Source of the DNA: Bradysia coprophila
Lineage: Eukaryota; Arthropoda; Insecta; Diptera; Sciaridae
NCBI RefSeq assembly: GCF_014529535.1
Contig: NW_023503409.1
Location: forward strand, 7,192,390-7,256,389
Length of the DNA: 64,000 nt
Reading direction: 5' to 3'
The translations under genes and the position numbers were made by a program. Positions 59,200 to 64,000 of the stretch are shown here, piece after piece. Position 1 is the first letter of the stretch; each line of letters starts with the position of its first letter. The notes below the pieces were generated by a model. The model did not search any database and was not told where the DNA came from. It saw nothing but the letters and a program-made list of their open reading frames with translations.

Positions 59200-59312
59200 C
59201 CTGGTAGAAATGAATGTCTCAAAAGTTCGAAATACGTCTCAAGTACCATGTATTTTGGAACCATGACTCTATGTAAGTATTTCGATCTTTTGAGACTTTC
59301 TTTTTATCCGGG
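59200..59312. mobile_element. 113-bp MITE upstream of catalase-like gene B
   Basis: The left end CCTGGTAGAAATGAATGTCT continues into CAAAAGTTCGAAA. The reverse complement of the right end gives CCGGATAAAAAGAAAGTCT followed by CAAAAGATCGAAA, an imperfect inverted repeat of about 33 bp. The matching place upstream of gene A (CTATGCATTTACGGCC) lacks it. Target duplication unclear (TGTG/TGT). Confidence 0.65.
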
Positions 59313-59455
59313 TGTATTTACGACCTTGAATAATAATTTCTGTAATTCGTTTTGTATTATTGAAAAGTCAAATTTAAGAAATAAATATTTATTCGGATGG
59401 GTGTGCATTTTTTAAGTAATTTTAATCTGAATGTATAATTCCCTAATTTTGTGGC

Positions 59456-59463
59456 TATATAAG
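59456..59463 (+). promoter_or_regulatory. TATA box of catalase-like gene B
   Basis: TATATAAG, 41 bp before the ATG at 59497, is in the same position and context (GTGGCTATATAA) as in gene A. Confidence 0.7.
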
Positions 59464-59496
59464 GAAGTGTATGTTTTCACATGATCTTAAGATAAA

Positions 59497-61376
59497 ATGA
59501 ATTTTCTAATTTCAATTGCGTTGCTTCTTGTACAGGTACCAAACAGTTTTTTTTTCTGTGAACTTTAAAGTGAATTCCGAAATTTGTTTAGGTGTTTGCT
59601 TGTACTGCGGTGGGTAACGGTTCTGCGACAATAAATCAACTTCCCAATTACGCCGCGCAGAATGTTTTCGACCCGAATGCATTTGTGCAGACCGATGATG
59701 GATTCGTTTTTCCATCTGTATCAGAAACGTTAGCCGTTAATAATCAGTATGGACTTTTGCAAGATCATTTCCTATTGCTAAAATTGCAACAGCTGAACAG
59801 AGAAAGAATTCCCGCTAGGGTGGTACATGGAAAGGGCGCAGGTGTGTTAAAGGCTGCAACCGAGCAGTTGCTCAAGTAACTCCGTCCTATGATGGAAAAA
59901 TGTAAATAATTATTTACATTTCTATCGAACAGAGGCTTTTTGGCTATTGTACCATTATCATTTTGCGTGTGCAAAGGAAAAACATTTGATCAAATCCAAC
60001 GTTTGCTTTGGTGTGTTTTACAGGTGCCACAGGCTATTTCATCGTCACAAACGATATATCCAAATACACCAGAGCCGATTTCCTGCAACTCGGCAGGAAG
60101 ACAAAGATAGCAGTTCGTTTTTCGGGAGCTACTTCAGAGCCTGGAACTCCGGATACATTGTTTAGTGCTACCGGATTTGCCATTAAATTGTACACACGAG
60201 ATGGAAACCATGATTTCGTTGCCTTTAACACAGAAGTGTTTACGTTCAGAGATGCAATGAAATTTGCTGATAGTACACATGCGGCCTTACGCAATCCTCA
60301 GACACATTTTTTTGATGTCAATGCTTTCTTCGACTTCCTTGTACATGACCTTGAGTCGACGTATTTTACGATACAGTTTTTCTCGGATGCAATGTTTCCC
60401 AAATCGTATAGGTATACCACCGTATTACCCACGCATGTGAGGTTATTTATCTTACGAAAATCAATTTAGGTTTGTCGATGGACACACCATTAATATATTC
60501 AAATTAGTCAATGCAAACGGTGATTACGTTTACGCAAGATTTCATTGGTTCTCCGATTATGTGGACAAACCATTCTTTAAAACACTAGAGGATGCTGCGC
60601 TGGTTGCTGGTCAGAATCCGGACTTCTTAATCCAGGAACTTTTTGATAGTATTGCTAGCGGTGAATGGCCCAGTTGGACATTCAAAATACAAGTAATGAC
60701 TGAAAAGGAGGCTAAAAATTATAAAGGAGACCCATTCGATATAACAAAGGCTTGGTTGGATGTTCCGATGATAACTGTCGGTAACTTTGTCTTAGACAGA
60801 AATCCAGACAATTATTTCGCTGAAGTGGAACAAATTGCATTTTGTCCGGGGCACATGGTACCGGGAATCGAGCCAGGACCCGATCGTTTACTTCAAGCAA
60901 GAATGTTTGCTTATTCAGACGCTCACAAATACAGACTGGGAGTTAATAACGCACAGATTCCAATTAACCGTTGTCCATTCGAAGCACGTGTCTTGAACAG
61001 AGACGGTTTCATGAACGTTGGTCCAAATGGTGGAAATTCTCCGAACTATTATCCGAACAGTTTCCATGGAGTAACGTCTAACAATCAAAATTACTATAAA
61101 CAGGCACCATTCCAGATATGCGGCACTGCAGATCGTGTCAAAGATTTCGAGCCAGATTTCTTTTCGCAATCAAAATTGTTTGTAGAAAATTTGGAAACCA
61201 ATGATCCTGAACAGCTTCAGAGACTCCTAGCTAGATTTGCTGCTTTTCTTTCTCGAGCTACGGGACGCTTACAACAAGAAATAGTAAGAAACATGGGCTA
61301 CGGCGTATCTAAAAGTTTCGGCAGGCAGCTTGAGAACGCTTTGAATGCTATCACAAATTCTACATCAACGTCTTAG
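59497..61376 (+). CDS. Secreted catalase-like heme protein B
   Basis: Tandem paralogue of the gene at 55272, with four exons of identical lengths: 59497-59535, 59592-59841, 60024-60411 and 60470-61376 (527 residues). It has a signal peptide MNFLISIALLLVQVFAC. It keeps the distal His (RVVHGKGAG) and the Tyr heme ligand (RMFAYSDAHKYR), and like gene A has Phe at the distal Asn position (HDFVAFNTEVF). Exons 2 and 4 differ from gene A at about 1 of 83 and 13 of 301 residues, while exon 3 differs at about 20 of 129. A poly(A) signal AATAAA lies near 61398. The two MITEs upstream may have altered its regulation. Confidence 0.92.
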
Positions 61377-61676
61377 TTGTGTTACAAGGACATCAAGAAT
61401 AAAAACGGATCGAAAAACAAACCTTATTTTCATTGACTGGTTTTCTGAGTTTTCCGTATATCAGAAACAGGTGTGGCTTGGCTGCAGTGAATGTGCTAAG
61501 ACTGCAGATTCGAGCAGTTATGTCTAAGAGCATTGATTGATTGTGTGTGGGTAGGAGAACTTTTCTGTTCGCTAGATAGATTGTGGAAATTGTGGAAAGT
61601 CTATATGTATATAATGCGAAAGTCAACCGTGCGCCAGTGCCTGATTAATGTTAACATACATAGTTGATAACGAATA
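61377..61676. other. 3' flank of catalase-like gene B
   Basis: The first part is homologous to the 3' flank of gene A (AAGGACATCAAGAATAAAAAC). No gene seen before the LINE tail. Confidence 0.5.
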
Positions 61677-64000
61677 ATTTTTTTTTATTTTTTTTTTATA
61701 TTCTAAACCAACGGCAATATATGCTAACTGGCTGGCGACAATGAATACATACAATAACGTCGCGTCATATCAACTCAAAATACATAAGGCGGCAAAATGT
61801 TAAACTAAACTCAATGTTGCCGCTGAAGCAGAAACCGGAGGCAGTATGTTGGCCCAGTCGACCCGTCGGAGCTTCCATACGCCTTCTGCTATATTACGAT
61901 GTCGTACATATGGATGGAACGGTGAAACACGTGGAGTCCACAGCGCAGATGGCGAAACATGTGAATGAAAAAAAAAAGAATTCACATATCAGTGACGCAA
62001 AATCAAATTGTAATAATGTACGTTGTTGGGTTGATTAAAAAGACAAGATTTAGACCGTCAAGTCACACGCAACAAGAACCCGTTTCTCTTCAAAACCTCG
62101 TCAGTCAAACCAAAAGCTCTCACTAATGTCTTGAAGGACAAACGACTCAACAACGGTGAGTACAGATGCGCGAACACGTTAAAACTCCTCGAGGCATAAT
62201 TCATGGGTTCGAACAAACCATAATTTGACCGATGATGCTCGAGCACCAGATAACGGACATTCCTCAGAGATCTACCCGACGAACTCCTTGACACATTCGC
62301 GAGCAAGTTAGGAGCATCAACATGGCCACTCAGAAGATCAAAGACGAACATAGCTGACAAGTTGATACGTCTCCGCGACAAACTCTCAATACCGACAGAC
62401 TGGCACCTGGTGACATACGGCGAAAGGCGATATTGTGGATCTCTTCTGACAGTTCTCCTCAGAGCATAGATCAAGAACTTCTTTTGTACCGATTCAACCT
62501 TGTCGGAATGACTCTGATAGAACGGCGACCAAACGACCGACGCATACTTCAAGTGTGACCTGACGTGTGCAAAGTAAACGCTCTTGAGAGCTTCGACATT
62601 ACGGAAGTCGCGACATATCCTCTTAACGAAACCGAGCATGGAGTACGCCTTCGCTACAGCAACTCCAATATGCCGACAGAACGACAAATTCTCAGTGAAC
62701 GTAACGCCTAGATCACGAATCTCAGTCACACGCTGAACGACAATCCCATCGATTGAATATCGGAATCGAGCCGGATTACGGACTCTGAAGAAAGACATCG
62801 ACTTACACTTGCCTACATTCAGGGACAAGCAATTATCAACACACCATGCACGAAGCGCCGTCAGATCCTGTTGCAAGGCCAAACTGTCGCTGAGCGATCT
62901 AACAGCACGATAAATTTTCAAATCGTCAGCATACAAGCCGCAATTCGACTTAATGACCTTCGTCACGTCATCGAAAAATATCAGGAACAACAAAGGGCCG
63001 AGATGACTGCCTTGTGGCACACCGGAGGTAGCAAAAAACGAACGCGACTTCCATCCCATGAGATTCACGTACTGACTACGACCACTGAGGTATGTCCGTA
63101 ACCATTGCAACATCGATGAGTGCATCCCAAGTTCACTCAGCTTGCAAATCAGAAGATCGTGTCTCACCCTATCAAATGCCTTCTGCACGTCAGTATACAA
63201 CACATCGACCTGATGACCACGCTCTACCACACGAACAGCTTCGCTGACAAACTCCAAAAGGTTGGTAGAAGCGGAGCGACCTTTCATGAAGCCATGTTGC
63301 GACAACGAAATCACTTTCTTGAACTTAACGGTCAAAACCTTACACACAATGGACTCAAAGAGCTTACCAAATGTCGGCAGTATTGCTACACCACGATAGC
63401 ACTCAACGTCAGACTTCGAACCACTTTTAAAAACCGGGACAACATACGACTCTTTCCAGCGATTTGGAAAGTGGCTAACCAACGACAAGTTAAAAATGCG
63501 GAGCAACGGTGAACACAACACATCAGCGCAATTCTTTAACAGGAGAGGCGAAATATTGTCAGGGCCGTCACCTTTCGTCGTATCAATACCTTTCAGCGCG
63601 TCACTGACTTGTCGTTCGTCTAACGTCATCGATCCAATATCGACACTTTTTTCCAAGCCAAAAGTCCGGTTAATCGTAGCTGCATCACTAACGAACACGT
63701 CACTAAAGAAATCCGCGAAGAGATCGGATTTTCTCTGCATATCCGTTGTACGGTCGTTCCCTCTGTGCATTAGGCCAGGGTAAGAAGACGTTCTGCGCAA
63801 ATCATTCACGTATTTCCAAAACTTTGACGGATCAACAGCCAAATCCTGTTGCGTCTTATCCAGATACGACTGAAAGGCACGAGACTGTGCAGCGTCAAAT
63901 CGGTTCCTCAGAGAGCAAAACTCGATAAAACTGTTCCGATCACCCGACTCTCTGTAACGCTTGTGGGCACGGCTACGCTTATTTTTCAAACTCAAGAGCG
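61677..64000 (-). mobile_element. Non-LTR retrotransposon (LINE), 3' part, CR1/Jockey-like
   Basis: The minus-strand frame 63995-62058 (645 codons, continuing past the window edge) is a reverse transcriptase. It shows YRGVAILPTFGKLFE, QHGFMKGRSASTNLLEF, TDVQKAFDRVRHD, SGVPQGSHLGPLLF (about 324-337) and the catalytic box YADD (about 355-358), then the LKYASVVWSPFY thumb region. No break is seen in the visible frame, so this copy could be young. The 3' UTR spans about 62057-61700 and ends in an A-rich tail (T-rich on the plus strand, 61677-61698). The endonuclease domain and 5' end lie outside the window, so completeness and target duplication cannot be judged. The clade assignment is by impression of the motif spacing. 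Confidence 0.9.

Overview
The window looks like nuclear DNA of a dipteran insect: AT-rich, short GT-AG introns (about 50-70 bp) inside compact genes, a few multi-kb introns, insect-type orthologues, and many small inverted-repeat transposons. A lower (nematoceran) fly such as a fungus gnat is my guess; nothing in the sequence proves the family.

Layout. 1-10.3 kb: a zona-pellucida-domain membrane protein gene (+), with repeats in its large introns. 10.4-12.4 kb: a fold-back element with about 0.6 kb inverted arms. 14.2-16.5 kb: cap 2'-O-methyltransferase 1 (-). 17.6-18.3 kb: a degenerate tandem array. 19.3-22.0 kb: lunapark, an ER-shaping protein (+). 22.7-31.0 kb: a region bounded by matching hAT-like termini and a perfect 8-bp direct repeat. 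It holds two partial or complete copies of one element, several nested miniature elements, a U2 snRNA gene split by a spliceosomal-type intron, and a secreted propeller-type gene resembling fungal proteins. 32.7-36.9 kb: Gemin5/rigor mortis (-), rebuilt from 14 exons. 37-48.5 kb: a gene-poor stretch with palindromic MITEs, a tandem duplication and two members of a CCCGTACGAA-ended repeat family. 48.6-53.3 kb: ATP-citrate lyase (+), 9 coding exons. 55.3-57.1 and 59.5-61.4 kb: a tandem pair of secreted catalase-like genes (+). 61.7-64.0 kb: the 3' part of a LINE (-), cut by the window edge.

Most genes are unrelated housekeeping genes and do not form a pathway. The most unusual object is the U2 gene at 25618-25873. 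Removing a 66-nt GT-AG segment restores the canonical U2 sequence exactly at the branch-site-pairing region, and the rest carries paired, structure-preserving substitutions. It lies inside the 8.3-kb interval bounded by the direct repeat. The second notable set is the catalase pair: both have signal peptides, both keep the distal His and the heme-ligand Tyr, and both replace the conserved distal Asn by Phe.

All exon joins were worked out by hand from splice sites and frame continuity. Family names come from recognised motifs, not from a search.
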